From Lysobacter enzymogenes (GTDB taxonomy: Bacteria; Pseudomonadota; Gammaproteobacteria; Xanthomonadales; Xanthomonadaceae): a DNA stretch of 64,000 nt. A program made the translations under genes and the position numbers. Where the stretch lies: positions 30,908 to 94,907 of the forward strand of contig NZ_FNOG01000014.1 in assembly GCF_900106525.1 (NCBI RefSeq), written 5' to 3'. Shown here piece by piece: positions 25,161 to 34,249 of the stretch. Positions within the stretch are counted from its first letter, which is position 1, and each line of letters starts with the position of its first letter. Under the pieces are notes generated by a model. It saw only the letters and a list, made by a program, of their open reading frames with translations, was not told the origin of the DNA and ran no database searches.

Positions 25161-28019
25161 TCAAAAGCGGTACATCGCGCTCAACAGGTAATAACGCCCG
25201 ACCGGGTCGTCGTCGACCAGGCTGTAGCCGCCGCTGTTGTAGTCGTAGTTCACCGGGCGGCGGTCGTTGAGGTTGCTGATGTTGAGCCCGATCAGCCATT
25301 TGTCGAAGCCGCCGTACGCCAGGTCGAGATCGAGCAAGGTCGCGCTCGGGGTGCGGCAGCGCAGCGGCGCATCGAGGAACTTCTCGCAGGCCGAGCCCGG
25401 GGTGTCGCGCGAGACCGTCGCCGAGCCCATGTAGTGGGCGTTGAGCGTGGCGATCCAGTCGCGGTAGCTCCAGCGCACGCTGCCCAGCACGGTGCGGTTG
25501 GGCGTGCCGAAGCCGGCGTAGTCCAGCTCCGGCGCCAGCGGATGCACGCGGCGCAGCAGCCGGTCCATGTAGTGGCCGTTGATGCGGAAACCGAAATTGC
25601 CCCAGCGCTGGGTCTGGTAGCGGTACTCGGCGTTGAGCTCCCAGCCGGACACCTCGGTGCTGCCGTAGTTGCCGAGGTAACGCTGCGCGCCGACCAGATA
25701 GCCGTATTCGTCGGCGACCAAGGCATCGGCGAACAGCTTGGGATAAGCCACCGGCTCGATCGGCAGGATCTCGCTGCGGCGGCGGATTCGGTAGCGGTCC
25801 AGGCTCAGCGTGAACTCCTCGCTCGGCGTCCACACCACGCCGAAGTTGCGGCTGGTCGAGGTCTCCGGGCGCAGCTTTTCGTTGATGCGCGAGGTCACGT
25901 CGACTACGCAGTACTCGCCGGCGGGCACCGCGCACGGCAGCGGCGCGTCCACCGCCGGCAGGTAACCCTTGTTGTCGCCCATCGTGATCGGCCGGCGCAG
26001 CTCGGCCAGGGTCGGCGCGCGATAGCCCTCGCCGGCCGAGACGCGCAGGATCAGCGACTTGAACGGCTGCCAGCGCAGGCCGAACATCGGCGAGACCTGA
26101 TTGCCGTAGCCGGAGCTGCGGTCCAGGCGCCAGGCCGCGTCCATCCACAGCTTCTCGTGCAACGGCACGTTGACCTCGGCGTAGATCGCCGAGGTGTTGC
26201 GGCTGGCGCGGCGCAGGTCGAACTCCTGCGCCAGCGCGACGTCGCCGTTGAGGAAGGCGTCGTCGGGACGGTTGGTCAGCACCTCGCGCCGCGCTTCGAA
26301 ACCGGCGGCCAGGCTCAGCTCGCCGCCGGGCAGTTCGGTCAGCGGGCCTTCGATGCTGCCCGACAGCGTGTCGAGCACCATCTCGCCGCCGAGCGTGCTC
26401 AGCGGCGAAATGCGCTCCAGCACTTCCGGCGAATTGGTGTCGGCCTTGTTGAAGTGCAGGGTCTTGGCGCCGACTTCGGCCACAACCGCCGGCTGGCTGA
26501 TCAGGCCGGTGATGCGGTTTTCGACCTTGTTGCGGCGCTGCGCCAGGCTCACGTCCCAGTCCCAGCGGTCGCGGAAGCCTTTGATGCCGACGGTGAAGTC
26601 GCGCGTGGTCGTGGTGGTGCGGCTGCGGATCGGCCCGACGTCGGCGAACCAGTAGTTGAGCCCGAGCCCGTAGAAGCTGTCGGGATGGCTGCTGGGCAGC
26701 GACACCACCGCGTTGAACGGCGCGGTCTGCACGTCCAGCCGCACCCGGGTCGCGCGCAGGTCGGCGTAGAACTCCTTGTTGTCGCCGAAGGGCTGGCGGA
26801 AATAGGTGTACAGCGCGTTGCTGTCGATGCCCGGCTGCAGGCTCACGTAACGCGGCAGGTCGAGCCGGCAGTCGGTGCCGAAGCGGGGATTGGTCAGCTC
26901 GTCACTGTCCTCGCAGCCCTGGGTGGCCTGGTACACCCAATAGGCGTAGCCGTCGCCATAACCGGCCTTGTAGCGGCCGTCGGCGCCGCCGTTGCTGCGC
27001 TGGTCCAGCGTCGCCCACGAACGCTGGCTGCCGATCAGCGGGTTGCGGATGAAGCGGTCGACGCTGACGAACACGCTGCCGCCGCCGGGCGTCTGTTCGC
27101 CGAAGCTGGCGTACTGGCGCTGCTGTTCGGCGTCGCCGCGCTGCGACACGCCGTAACTGGCGCCGACTTCGGCGCCGCGGTAGTCCTTCTTGAGGATGAT
27201 GTTGACCACGCCGGCCATGGCGTCGGCGCCGTAGATCGCCGAGGCGCCGCCGTGGGCGATCTCGATGTGGTCGACCATGCTCAACGGAATGCCGTTGAGG
27301 TCGGTCAGCGCGCCGTAGTCGGTCGAGACCAGGCCGTAGTTGGCCATGCGCCGGCCGTCGACCAGGAACAGCGTCGCGCGCGGGCCCAGCGAGTACAGGC
27401 TGGCCGAGGCGGCGGCGGCCGAGGGCACTTGGCTGGCGCCGTTCTCGGTGGCGACGTTGCGCGGGTGGTGGCCGCTCATGCCCGGCATCAGCCGCAGCAC
27501 GTCGAACAAGGTCTGGTGGCCGCTGGCGCGGATCTGTTCGTTGGTGATCAGGGTCAGCGGCAGCGAGCTTTCGAACGCGGCGCGGCCGATGCGCGAGCCG
27601 GTGACGTGGACGGTGTCCAGCTCGGTCGTGGTCGGCCCGCGCGGGGCCGGCGCCGGCGCGGCGACGGTCGCCACCGGCTGCGGACGCGGCCGTTGCCGCG
27701 GCGCCGGCTGCAGCAAGTAGACATTGGCTTTTACGGCTACCGCGGTGAGGCCCGTGCCCTCCAGCAGCCGGGCCAGTCCCTCGCGCACCGGCGGCTCGCC
27801 GCGCAGGCCGGGGGTGCGGCGCCGCGCCACCAGGGCCGGCGAGTAGCTCAGCTGCAAACGATTACGGGTGGCGAACGCGATCAGCGCGTCTTCCAACGCG
27901 CCGGGAGCAATGGTGTAGCCATCGGCTGGAATATCGCCTTGCGAGGCCGGCAAGGCCAAGGCCAAAGGCGAGAACGTCAGCGCGATGGAAACGATGAACG
28001 CATGGGAAATCTTGGCCAT
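25161..28019 (-). CDS. TonB-dependent receptor with N-terminal signalling (STN) domain
   Basis: A 952-residue outer-membrane receptor. A signal peptide (MAKISHAFIVSIALTFSPLALA) precedes an STN domain at ~30-105 (GYTIAPGALEDALIAFA). A Pro/Ala linker, a TonB-box-like TTELDTVHVTGSRI, the plug domain (LVDGRRMANYGLV) and a long beta-barrel ending ...YYLLSAMYRF follow. The STN domain and the adjacent FecR and sigma genes indicate cell-surface signalling, in which ligand binding turns on its own transcription. The ligand is not clear. Related Xanthomonadaceae receptors often take up plant or microbial carbohydrates and siderophores. Confidence 0.93.
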   Translation of the reverse strand: MAKISHAFIVSIALTFSPLALALPASQGDIPADGYTIAPGALEDALIAFATRNRLQLSYSPALVARRRTPGLRGEPPVREGLARLLEGTGLTAVAVKANVYLLQPAPRQRPRPQPVATVAAPAPAPRGPTTTELDTVHVTGSRIGRAAFESSLPLTLITNEQIRASGHQTLFDVLRLMPGMSGHHPRNVATENGASQVPSAAAASASLYSLGPRATLFLVDGRRMANYGLVSTDYGALTDLNGIPLSMVDHIEIAHGGASAIYGADAMAGVVNIILKKDYRGAEVGASYGVSQRGDAEQQRQYASFGEQTPGGGSVFVSVDRFIRNPLIGSQRSWATLDQRSNGGADGRYKAGYGDGYAYWVYQATQGCEDSDELTNPRFGTDCRLDLPRYVSLQPGIDSNALYTYFRQPFGDNKEFYADLRATRVRLDVQTAPFNAVVSLPSSHPDSFYGLGLNYWFADVGPIRSRTTTTTRDFTVGIKGFRDRWDWDVSLAQRRNKVENRITGLISQPAVVAEVGAKTLHFNKADTNSPEVLERISPLSTLGGEMVLDTLSGSIEGPLTELPGGELSLAAGFEARREVLTNRPDDAFLNGDVALAQEFDLRRASRNTSAIYAEVNVPLHEKLWMDAAWRLDRSSGYGNQVSPMFGLRWQPFKSLILRVSAGEGYRAPTLAELRRPITMGDNKGYLPAVDAPLPCAVPAGEYCVVDVTSRINEKLRPETSTSRNFGVVWTPSEEFTLSLDRYRIRRRSEILPIEPVAYPKLFADALVADEYGYLVGAQRYLGNYGSTEVSGWELNAEYRYQTQRWGNFGFRINGHYMDRLLRRVHPLAPELDYAGFGTPNRTVLGSVRWSYRDWIATLNAHYMGSATVSRDTPGSACEKFLDAPLRCRTPSATLLDLDLAYGGFDKWLIGLNISNLNDRRPVNYDYNSGGYSLVDDDPVGRYYLLSAMYRF

Positions 28020-28112
28020 CCACCAACCGCATCGATCGGGCTACAGCTGAACCGGAGCGCCCCCTGTCGTTGGCGCTGTCCAACCATATCACCGCCGCGG
28101 CGGCCAGGGGGC

Positions 28113-29120
28113 TCAGCCCGGATTGCGATGCAGGACAATTTCGTCGTTCGCCGAGCGTTCGGCCTTCAACGACCAGCCCTGTTCCAGCACCTTGAGCAGG
28201 GCCGCCTGGTCGCCGGCGTGGAACACGCCGCTCAACGTGATCTTGCCCAGGTCCGGATCGGCCAGGCGCAGCTTGGTCGCCGAGTAGCGGTTCATCTCGG
28301 TCAGCAGCGAATCCAGGCGGCGGTCCTTGAACACCAGATCGCCGCTGGGCCAGGACGTAGCCAGGCCGACGTCGAGCGGCTCGGGCGGGGTCATGCGGCC
28401 GCTGTGGTCGTAGCTGAGCTGCTGGCCCGGCGACAGCGTGCTGCCGGTCTGCGCCAGCCCGTTGGAGACCACCACCGCGCCATCGATCAGGCCGACGTTG
28501 ACCTCGTTGCCGTTCTTGCTGACCTGGAAGGTGGTGCCGATGTCGCGGATGGTGCCGGTGCCGGCCTTGACCGAGAACGGCCGCGCCGGATCGGCGGCGA
28601 CCTGGAACTGGACGCGGCCGCGATCGACTTCGATCTCGCGGCGCTCGCCGCTGAAGCGCGCGAGGATCGCGGTGTCGGTATCGAGCATCACCTGGGTGCC
28701 GTCGGCCAGCCGCAGCGAGCGCTGCTCGCCGAGCGCGGTGGCGTAGCGCAGGCTTTGCGCCGGCGCCGGCGTGCGCAACCAGCCCACGCCGACCACGGTG
28801 GCGACCAGGAGCGATGCGACCATCGCGGTCGGCGCCCACCAGCGCGAGCGCGCGTTGGCGCGTCCGGTCTGGCGCCAGGCGATGCGCGCGGCGGCCTGCA
28901 GCATCTCGTCGCCGGCCAGTTGCGCGGCGGCCTGATGCGCGCGCTCGGCTTCGACGTAGGCGGTCACGTGGGCCGGCGAGGCGTCGAGCCAGCGCTCGAA
29001 TTCGGCGCGCTCTTGCGCCGTGCATTCGGGCGAGTCCAGCCGCGCCACCCAGGCTTCCGCGCGGTCGTCGTGCGGACCGGGCGCGTTGGCGTTCGTCGAT
29101 GTGGGCAGTGTCGTGTTCAT
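28113..29120 (-). CDS. FecR-type anti-sigma/sigma-regulator protein
   Basis: A 335-residue inner-membrane protein. The N-terminal ~75 residues contain the DUF4880-like segment AQERAEFERWLDASPAHVTAY. One transmembrane helix follows (MVASLLVATVVGVGWL), and then the periplasmic FecR domain (GEQRSLRLADGTQVMLDTDT, FSVKAGTGTIRDIGTTFQV). A C-terminal STN-like region (RLDSLLTEMNRYSATKLRL) ends the protein. Its ATG overlaps the stop of the sigma factor gene. It should pass the receptor signal to the sigma factor. Confidence 0.93.
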   Translation of the reverse strand: MNTTLPTSTNANAPGPHDDRAEAWVARLDSPECTAQERAEFERWLDASPAHVTAYVEAERAHQAAAQLAGDEMLQAAARIAWRQTGRANARSRWWAPTAMVASLLVATVVGVGWLRTPAPAQSLRYATALGEQRSLRLADGTQVMLDTDTAILARFSGERREIEVDRGRVQFQVAADPARPFSVKAGTGTIRDIGTTFQVSKNGNEVNVGLIDGAVVVSNGLAQTGSTLSPGQQLSYDHSGRMTPPEPLDVGLATSWPSGDLVFKDRRLDSLLTEMNRYSATKLRLADPDLGKITLSGVFHAGDQAALLKVLEQGWSLKAERSANDEIVLHRNPG

Positions 29121-29695
29121 GGCTCTTGCAAGGTCTCGTAGCCGCTTTCCTTCATGCGCGCGCGCAACAGCGCGAGCGCCCGGCCGATATTCTTCTCTAC
29201 CGCCTTTACAGAAATGCCGCAGTGTTTCGCGATCTGCGTGTAACTCATTCCGTTGATGCGGTTGAGCAGGTAGATCTGACGGCTGCGCACCGGCAACTGC
29301 ATGATCGCCGCGCGCACCAGCGCCAGTTCCTGCTCGGTCGCCACGCGCTGGTCGTGGCTGGGTTCTTGCGACGGCAGCGCGTGATAGTCCTCGTCCAGAC
29401 TCACGTGCTCGGGCGCGTGGCGGGTCTTCTGCCGGCGGCCGCGATCGTTGAGCGCGTTGATCGCGATGCGGTACATCAGGATCTTCAGCGCATCGGCCGG
29501 CTGGTCGCGATAGCGCAGCATGCGCATCATCGTTTCCTGGGCGATGTCCTGGGCGTCTTCGTGCGAGGCCGCCGACTTGCGCAAGAACGCGATCAGCGCC
29601 TCGCGGTTGTCGCGCAGGAACGCGACGAAGCCTTCGTCCTGCGTTTGCGCCGTCGCGGGCTGGTTCGCTGCCGATGACTCCTCGCCCACGTCCAC
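29117..29695 (-). CDS. FecI-type ECF RNA polymerase sigma factor
   Basis: An ECF sigma factor with region 2 (HEDAQDIAQETMMRMLRYRD) and region 4 (LPVRSRQIYLLNRINGMSY, IAKHCGISVKAVEKNIGRA). The frame is open up to a GTG at 29932 (271 residues), but the extra ~80 residues have no sigma features and overlap an AT-richer, promoter-like stretch. I chose the GTG at 29695, giving 192 residues, the normal ECF length. GTG 29689 is equally possible; neither has a strong ribosome-binding site. It overlaps fecR by 4 nt. Confidence 0.85.
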   Translation of the reverse strand: MDVGEESSAANQPATAQTQDEGFVAFLRDNREALIAFLRKSAASHEDAQDIAQETMMRMLRYRDQPADALKILMYRIAINALNDRGRRQKTRHAPEHVSLDEDYHALPSQEPSHDQRVATEQELALVRAAIMQLPVRSRQIYLLNRINGMSYTQIAKHCGISVKAVEKNIGRALALLRARMKESGYETLQEP

Positions 29696-30357
29696 CTTCG
29701 CCCACGCCCCGGTTATCTGCTTCGATACTACCCCGGCCTCCGCGGCGGGGGGGCTGGCGAAGCTGGATTCGAAGCCCGACCGCTCCTGCGCGCCGCACGC
29801 CGGCGCCAATCCGATCCGGCCGATGCCGGCTTGATTCAAGCCGACTTGATTCGAACCTATTTGAAGCACCGAGGTGTAGCGATTCGCCAAATCCAACTCC
29901 TCCGCAAGCGTGATGACCGGCGCAAGACGCACATTCCGTGCCTACGTGGCACACGGGGCCCGATCTTCTCGCCGGGCTCCCGTGCACACGCAAAGCGCGT
30001 TCCTTCGTCGCTGTCGCCGTTGTCTGGCTGGCTGCCGTCGCGACCGCGCGCCCGAAGGCGGCGGCCCGGTTCTGCCCGTTTCGCGCTGCGCGGACCGTCC
30101 AGCCCCCTCGGCAGGACCGCCTGGAAACGCCGGGGTGGCCAGCGATTCAGGCTCGCGCGGCTCGCGATTTTGTGCAGAACCTGGACGTTCAAACGCAGTC
30201 CGGCGCGCGCCCCCCTACCCGCGTCCGTGCGCTAGCGTGCGGAAAGCGCGCGAAATGCGTCGAAACCGCGGTCAACGCGCGGTAGCGGCGGACGGACGGG
30301 GGAAATCGCCGGACCGGCGGCGCGGCCGGATCGGGCCGCGGCGGTTCAGGCCACAGC
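29696..30357. other. Intergenic region upstream of the sigma factor gene
   Basis: No convincing gene in either direction; the open frames here are Arg/Pro/Ala-rich shadows. Around 29830-29890 the GC content drops and the direct repeat TTGATTCAAGCC/TTGATTCGAACC occurs (about 29831-29854). This is the most likely promoter region for the sigma/FecR/receptor unit if the short sigma start is right. Confidence 0.4.
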
Positions 30358-31269
30358 TCAGGCCACGAAGCCGGCGATCACGAACAGCGCCAGCACCGCC
30401 AGCCACACCAGCAGGCTGCGCCAGACCAGGCTCATCGCGTCGCGCAGTTCGGGCACCTCGCCGGCGACCACCGCCACGCTCTGGCCCGGCAGGCCGGATT
30501 CGTTGACGTAGTCGGCGGCCTCTTCGGCCAGCTCGCACTTCACGCTGGCGCGCGCGACCGCACCGAGGAAGCGATTGTCGAGGTTGAAGCGGGCGCCGCC
30601 GGCTTCGCGCCAAGCGCCGAGCACGGTGTCGAAATTGCCGACCAAGGCCATCGCCAGGGTCAGCAACTGCGCCACCGGCCAGTCCAGCAGCGCCAGCAGG
30701 GTGCGCGCGCCGGCCAGGGTCTCGCCCGACAGCCGCCGCGACGCTTCGCCTTCGGCCGCCAGGGCCACCAGCCGATAGCCGAGCGCGCCGACCGGGCCGA
30801 GCAGCAGGAACCAGAACAACACCCCGAACCAGCGCCGCAGCGCGCTGCGGAACACCGCCTCGACCAGCGACCCGCCATCGAGCGCGGGCGTGGCGCCGTC
30901 CGGCCACAGCCGCGCGGCGGCCTCGCGGCGGGTGCCGGCGTCGGACGCGGAGGCCAGCGCTTCCACGTCCAGGTCCAGATCGCGCGGGCCCCAGGCGTAG
31001 AACAGGATGAACACCGCGAACACCAGCCCGCCCAGGCCCATCAGCGGTTCGGCCAGGGCCAGTTGGAACAGGCTCACCGCCAGCAGCGGCGGCACCACCG
31101 CCACCACGATGCCCCAGCGGCTGCGCCAGAAGCTGCCTTCGGGAAAGCGGCTGTCGATCCAGCGCAGCCAATCGTCGTACCAACCGAAATGGCGCACGCC
31201 GGCGGCCAGGGATTGGGCGAGATGGCCGAGCACCAGAGCGACGACGGCGGCGATCAAGGTGACGGACAT
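30358..31269 (-). CDS. ampE: AmpE-like regulatory signalling modulator, inner membrane
   Basis: A 303-residue protein with four to five transmembrane segments. It matches AmpE in size and in the segments FWFLLLGPVGALGYRL and LLDWPVAQLLTLAMALVGNFD, plus a C-terminal helix (LLVWLAVLALFVIAGFVA). AmpE is linked to AmpD and beta-lactamase regulation in other bacteria, though its activity is not established. No ampD is next to it here. A separate inverted repeat lies behind its start. Confidence 0.8.
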   Translation of the reverse strand: MSVTLIAAVVALVLGHLAQSLAAGVRHFGWYDDWLRWIDSRFPEGSFWRSRWGIVVAVVPPLLAVSLFQLALAEPLMGLGGLVFAVFILFYAWGPRDLDLDVEALASASDAGTRREAAARLWPDGATPALDGGSLVEAVFRSALRRWFGVLFWFLLLGPVGALGYRLVALAAEGEASRRLSGETLAGARTLLALLDWPVAQLLTLAMALVGNFDTVLGAWREAGGARFNLDNRFLGAVARASVKCELAEEAADYVNESGLPGQSVAVVAGEVPELRDAMSLVWRSLLVWLAVLALFVIAGFVA

Positions 31270-31365
31270 CGGGGCGACGCTCCTGGCGTGGCGAATCTGG
31301 CCCGGATTCTAGCGCGACCGCGTGCAGGCGCGGTCGCGCTGCGCAAGAGCGCTGCGGCGGGCACA

Positions 31366-31469
31366 AAAGCGTCGGGCCTGAAGGCCCTCCCACAACAGCA
31401 CGCTGCGATCGGCTCGGAGGGAGAAGCCGCAACCTGTTTTTGTGGGAGGGCGTTCAGGCCCGATGCTTT
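31366..31469. repeat. Inverted repeat with TGTGGGAGGG arms
   Basis: Arms 31366-31394 and 31441-31469 pair over 29 nt with two mismatches (right arm TGTGGGAGGGCGTTCAGG). The outer ends match AAAGC/GCTTT. This is a different family from the CTGTAGGAGCG copies and occurs once here, between ampE and nudC. Confidence 0.8.
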
Positions 31470-31499
31470 GCGCTGCGAAGCCGCGCCCCATCACTTCGG

Positions 31500-32465
31500 T
31501 CAACGCCGCGCGCGTTGCTCGACGGCCATGCGCCATTGCTCGATCAGCCAGCGCGAAATCGAAATGCTGGGCGACAGCAGGAAACCCTCGCCGTCGTCCG
31601 CGCCGCCTTCGCCGCGCGCGGCGGCGGCGCGCACTTCCTCGAGGGTGAACCAACGCACCTGCTCGAGTTCGGCGCTGCTTTGCGGCTCGTCGGCATCGGC
31701 TTCGGCGGCGAAGCCGAGCATCAGCGCGCCCGGGAACGGCCACGGCTGCGAACCCAGGTAACGGCAGCTGCGCACGCGCACGCCGGTTTCCTCCAGCACT
31801 TCGCGCGCGACGGTCTGCTCCAGCGATTCGCCCGGTTCGACGAAGCCGGCGATCACCGAGAACCGGCGCGGCGGCCAGCCGGCCTGGCGCCCCAGCAACA
31901 GGCGTTCGCCGTCGCTGACCGCGACGATCACCGCAGGATCGGTGCGCGGATAGTGTTCGGTGCCGCATTGGCCGCAACGCCCGGCCCAGCCGGCGCGTTC
32001 GAACCCGACCGTGCCGCCGCACGCGCCGCAATAACGATTGCGGCTGCGCCAGAACTGCAGCGCGCGGGCCTGGGCGAACACGCTGGCGTGCAGCAGCGAC
32101 CAGTGCGCGGCGGCGGCGCGCAGGTCGACCCGGCGCGGCGCGTCGAAGGCGACCAGTTCGGCGTCGATGCCGAACCAGGCGCCGCCCTCGCCGTCCAGGC
32201 CGAGGAAGATCGCCGCGCCCGGGCCGCCGGGGCCTTCGCTGAGTTCGCGGCCGAGCGGCGCGCGCAACGCGCCGTCGTCGTCGGCCAGCGCCTGGCCGGA
32301 GGCGTCGAGCACGATCACCCGCGCCTGCGGCCACAGTTCGGTCAAGGTGTCGGGTTGGTCGCGCAGATGATCGGCGCGGTCCAGCGCGGCGCGCCAGGCC
32401 GCGTCGGCTTCGACGAAGGCGAAGGGGCGCGCGGCCTGGGTCAGGGCGGCTTCGGCGGTGCTCAC
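31500..32465 (-). CDS. nudC: NAD(+)/NADH diphosphatase (also de-NADding of RNA)
   Basis: A 321-residue Nudix enzyme. The zinc ribbon is CGACGG plus CGQCG. The Nudix box is GFVEPGESLEQTVAREV followed by LEETGV, and SQPWPFP after it is the NADH-specific signature. The N-terminal ~150 residues are the variable NudC domain. The start is the GTG at 32465, twelve bases after the erpA stop, so the two are probably co-transcribed. NudC hydrolyses NADH to NMNH and AMP. Confidence 0.93.
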   Translation of the reverse strand: MSTAEAALTQAARPFAFVEADAAWRAALDRADHLRDQPDTLTELWPQARVIVLDASGQALADDDGALRAPLGRELSEGPGGPGAAIFLGLDGEGGAWFGIDAELVAFDAPRRVDLRAAAAHWSLLHASVFAQARALQFWRSRNRYCGACGGTVGFERAGWAGRCGQCGTEHYPRTDPAVIVAVSDGERLLLGRQAGWPPRRFSVIAGFVEPGESLEQTVAREVLEETGVRVRSCRYLGSQPWPFPGALMLGFAAEADADEPQSSAELEQVRWFTLEEVRAAAARGEGGADDGEGFLLSPSISISRWLIEQWRMAVEQRARR

Positions 32466-32476
32466 ACGCGCAGCGT

Positions 32477-32851
32477 TCAAACGCCGAACGAAGAACCGCA
32501 GCCGCAGGTGGTCTTCGCGTTCGGATTGCGGATCACGAACTGCGCGCCGTGCAGGCTTTCGGTGTAGTCGACTTCCGCGCCCATCAGGTACTGCAGGCTC
32601 AGCGGATCGACCAGCAGGGTGACGCCGTCGGTCTGCACCGCCAGATCGTCTTCGCCCTGCTGCTCGTCGAATTCGAAACCGTACTGGAAGCCCGAGCAGC
32701 CGCCGCCCTGGATGTAGACGCGCAGCTTGAGCGCGTCGTTGCCTTCCTCGACGATCAGCTCGCGCACCTTGCGCGCGGCCGAGGAGGTGAACTGCAGCGG
32801 GCGTTCCAGCGACTGGTAGCCCGGTGCGGAGTTGAGCGTGGCGATTTCCAT
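32477..32851 (-). CDS. erpA: Iron-sulfur cluster insertion protein (A-type carrier)
   Basis: A 124-residue A-type Fe-S carrier. The three cluster-binding cysteines lie in [14 protein letters not shown] and [12 protein letters not shown], and [13 protein letters not shown] precedes the C-terminal pair. The N-terminus is about ten residues longer than E. coli ErpA. It hands clusters to apoproteins such as those of isoprenoid synthesis. It sits between the DUF6776/bactofilin genes and nudC, all on the minus strand. Confidence 0.93.
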   Translation of the reverse strand: MEIATLNSAPGYQSLERPLQFTSSAARKVRELIVEEGNDALKLRVYIQGGGCSGFQYGFEFDEQQGEDDLAVQTDGVTLLVDPLSLQYLMGAEVDYTESLHGAQFVIRNPNAKTTCGCGSSFGV

Positions 32852-32981
32852 ACGTTAAGGATAAGGCCGCGCGACGCGCATTCAAGCGCGCCAGACAAAC
32901 ACTGCGGGCCGCGGTTCGGCGCGATGGGATCGGCAAAACGCCGGGGCGGCGCGGGCGCCGGCTCCCGAGGGCCGGGCGGGA

Positions 32982-33773
32982 TCAGCCGCCGGCGGGGCGG
33001 GCAGCCTCGGCGGAGGCCGGGGCGGCCACCGCGTCGCGGGTGGCGTCGGCCCAGGTGAAGGATTGCTCGACCGCGGCGCCCGATTGCGGGGTCAGCCGCA
33101 CCGTCACCCGCACCGGGGTCAGCCCGGCGGGCACGAACACGTCGCCCTCGACCTGTTGGAAGTACTTGAACGAATACCCCACGCCCGGCGCGTCGGCCTG
33201 CTGGCGCAGGTCGGTCCAGGCCAGTTTCTCGAGCTTGCCGTTGCGGGTGCCTTCCAGGGCCAGGCTGAGCCGGCCGGCGCTGACCGCGCCGCGGTTGAGG
33301 TTCTGGGTCAGGGTGGTGGTGAAGTGCCAGGCCGACGGCGCGCCGTCCTGCGGCTGCATCTTCAGCGTGTGCACGGTCAAGCCGCGGCGTTGGCCGGTGG
33401 CGCCGACCAGGCGCTCGTAGAAGGCCACATCGGCGCGCAGGCCGGAAATCTCCTCGTCGCGCTCGGCCAGCGCGCTTTGCAGGTCGCGGTTGGCCTGGCG
33501 GCTGATCGCGTCGGAGCGGCCCAGGGTGGCCACGCGCTGGCGCAGTTGCTCCAGTTCGGCCTGCATCTGGCGTGGGGTCGGGGCGGCGGCGCTGGCCGGG
33601 GCCGGCGGCGGCGCGTCCTGGCCGTTGAACGACCGCCACAGCCCCCAGGCGCCGAAGCCCAGGGCCGCGGCCAGCAGCGCCATCGCCGGCAGGCGCCAGC
33701 GGTGCGACGGGTGCGCGGCGCCCGCCGCGGAGGCGGCGGGCGCGGGACGGGATTGACGGGTTTCCTCGCTCAT
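32982..33773 (-). CDS. DUF6776-like membrane-anchored coiled-coil protein (paralogue 2)
   Basis: A 263-residue protein starting MSEETRQSRP. One transmembrane helix near residue 35-50 (LPAMALLAAALGFGAWGLW) is followed by a Pro/Ala linker and a coiled coil (MQAELEQLRQRVATL). A beta-rich C-terminal domain follows, with LRADVAFYERLVGAT, TLTQNLNRGAVS and GYSFKYFQ. It is clearly a paralogue of the protein at 34250, with the bactofilin gene between them. Function unknown; it probably acts in the periplasm beside the bactofilin cytoskeleton. Confidence 0.82.
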   Translation of the reverse strand: MSEETRQSRPAPAASAAGAAHPSHRWRLPAMALLAAALGFGAWGLWRSFNGQDAPPPAPASAAAPTPRQMQAELEQLRQRVATLGRSDAISRQANRDLQSALAERDEEISGLRADVAFYERLVGATGQRRGLTVHTLKMQPQDGAPSAWHFTTTLTQNLNRGAVSAGRLSLALEGTRNGKLEKLAWTDLRQQADAPGVGYSFKYFQQVEGDVFVPAGLTPVRVTVRLTPQSGAAVEQSFTWADATRDAVAAPASAEAARPAGG

Positions 33774-33805
33774 CCGCCCCAGCGTGAGGGCGGCGGCGGC
33801 CGGGC

Positions 33806-34246
33806 TCAATCCACCAGGGCGGCGGCGGTAATCGCAGCTTCAGGCGGCGGCAACGCGGCCGTGGCGTCGGCGTGCTGGGCGTCGGCGTGGATCAGGCGGC
33901 CGGTCAGCTGCGAGCCGGCGGTCATCTCGACCACCTTGTAGTGGACGTTGCCCTCGACCCGCGCCTTGGAAGCAAGTTCGACCCGCTCACTGGCATAGAC
34001 GTCGCCGTGCAGGGTGCCGTTGATGACCACCACCGGCGCGCGCACCTCGCCCTCGATGCTGCCGTTCTCGGCCAGGGTCAGGCTGGCCGGCTGGCCGTCG
34101 GCGGCGATCAGCTTGCCGATGATCCGGCCCTCGATGTAGAGGCCGCCGCTGAATTGCAGATCGCCGCGGATCACCACCTGCGAGCCGATCATGGTGTCGA
34201 CCTGGCCTTCGCGCAGCGGGGCCGGTTTGCTGTTGGTCTTGAACAT
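33806..34246 (-). CDS. Bactofilin (polymer-forming cytoskeletal protein)
   Basis: A 146-residue protein built on the bactofilin beta-helix: IGSQVVIRGDLQFSGGLYIEG, then SIEGEVRAPVVVINGTLHGD and ARVEGNVHYKVVEMTAGS. Each turn shows the (G-x-V/I) spacing of the family. N- and C-terminal tails are short and unstructured (Pro/Ala-rich). Bactofilins form membrane-associated filaments that position cell-wall enzymes. Its stop and start are within four and 33 bp of two DUF6776 paralogues, so the three are probably one transcript. Confidence 0.93.
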   Translation of the reverse strand: MFKTNSKPAPLREGQVDTMIGSQVVIRGDLQFSGGLYIEGRIIGKLIAADGQPASLTLAENGSIEGEVRAPVVVINGTLHGDVYASERVELASKARVEGNVHYKVVEMTAGSQLTGRLIHADAQHADATAALPPPEAAITAAALVD

Positions 34247-34249
34247 CTT

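Noticed and set aside
25434..29141. 1235-codon open frame on the plus strand opposite the TonB receptor, FecR and sigma genes
   Set aside because: Its translation is Arg/Gln/Val/Ala-rich without domains and it mirrors the codons of three well-supported minus-strand genes.
29910..30506. 198-codon plus-strand frame in the gap before ampE
   Set aside because: Arg/Pro/Ala-rich with no start signal, and its end overlaps the ampE gene in antisense.
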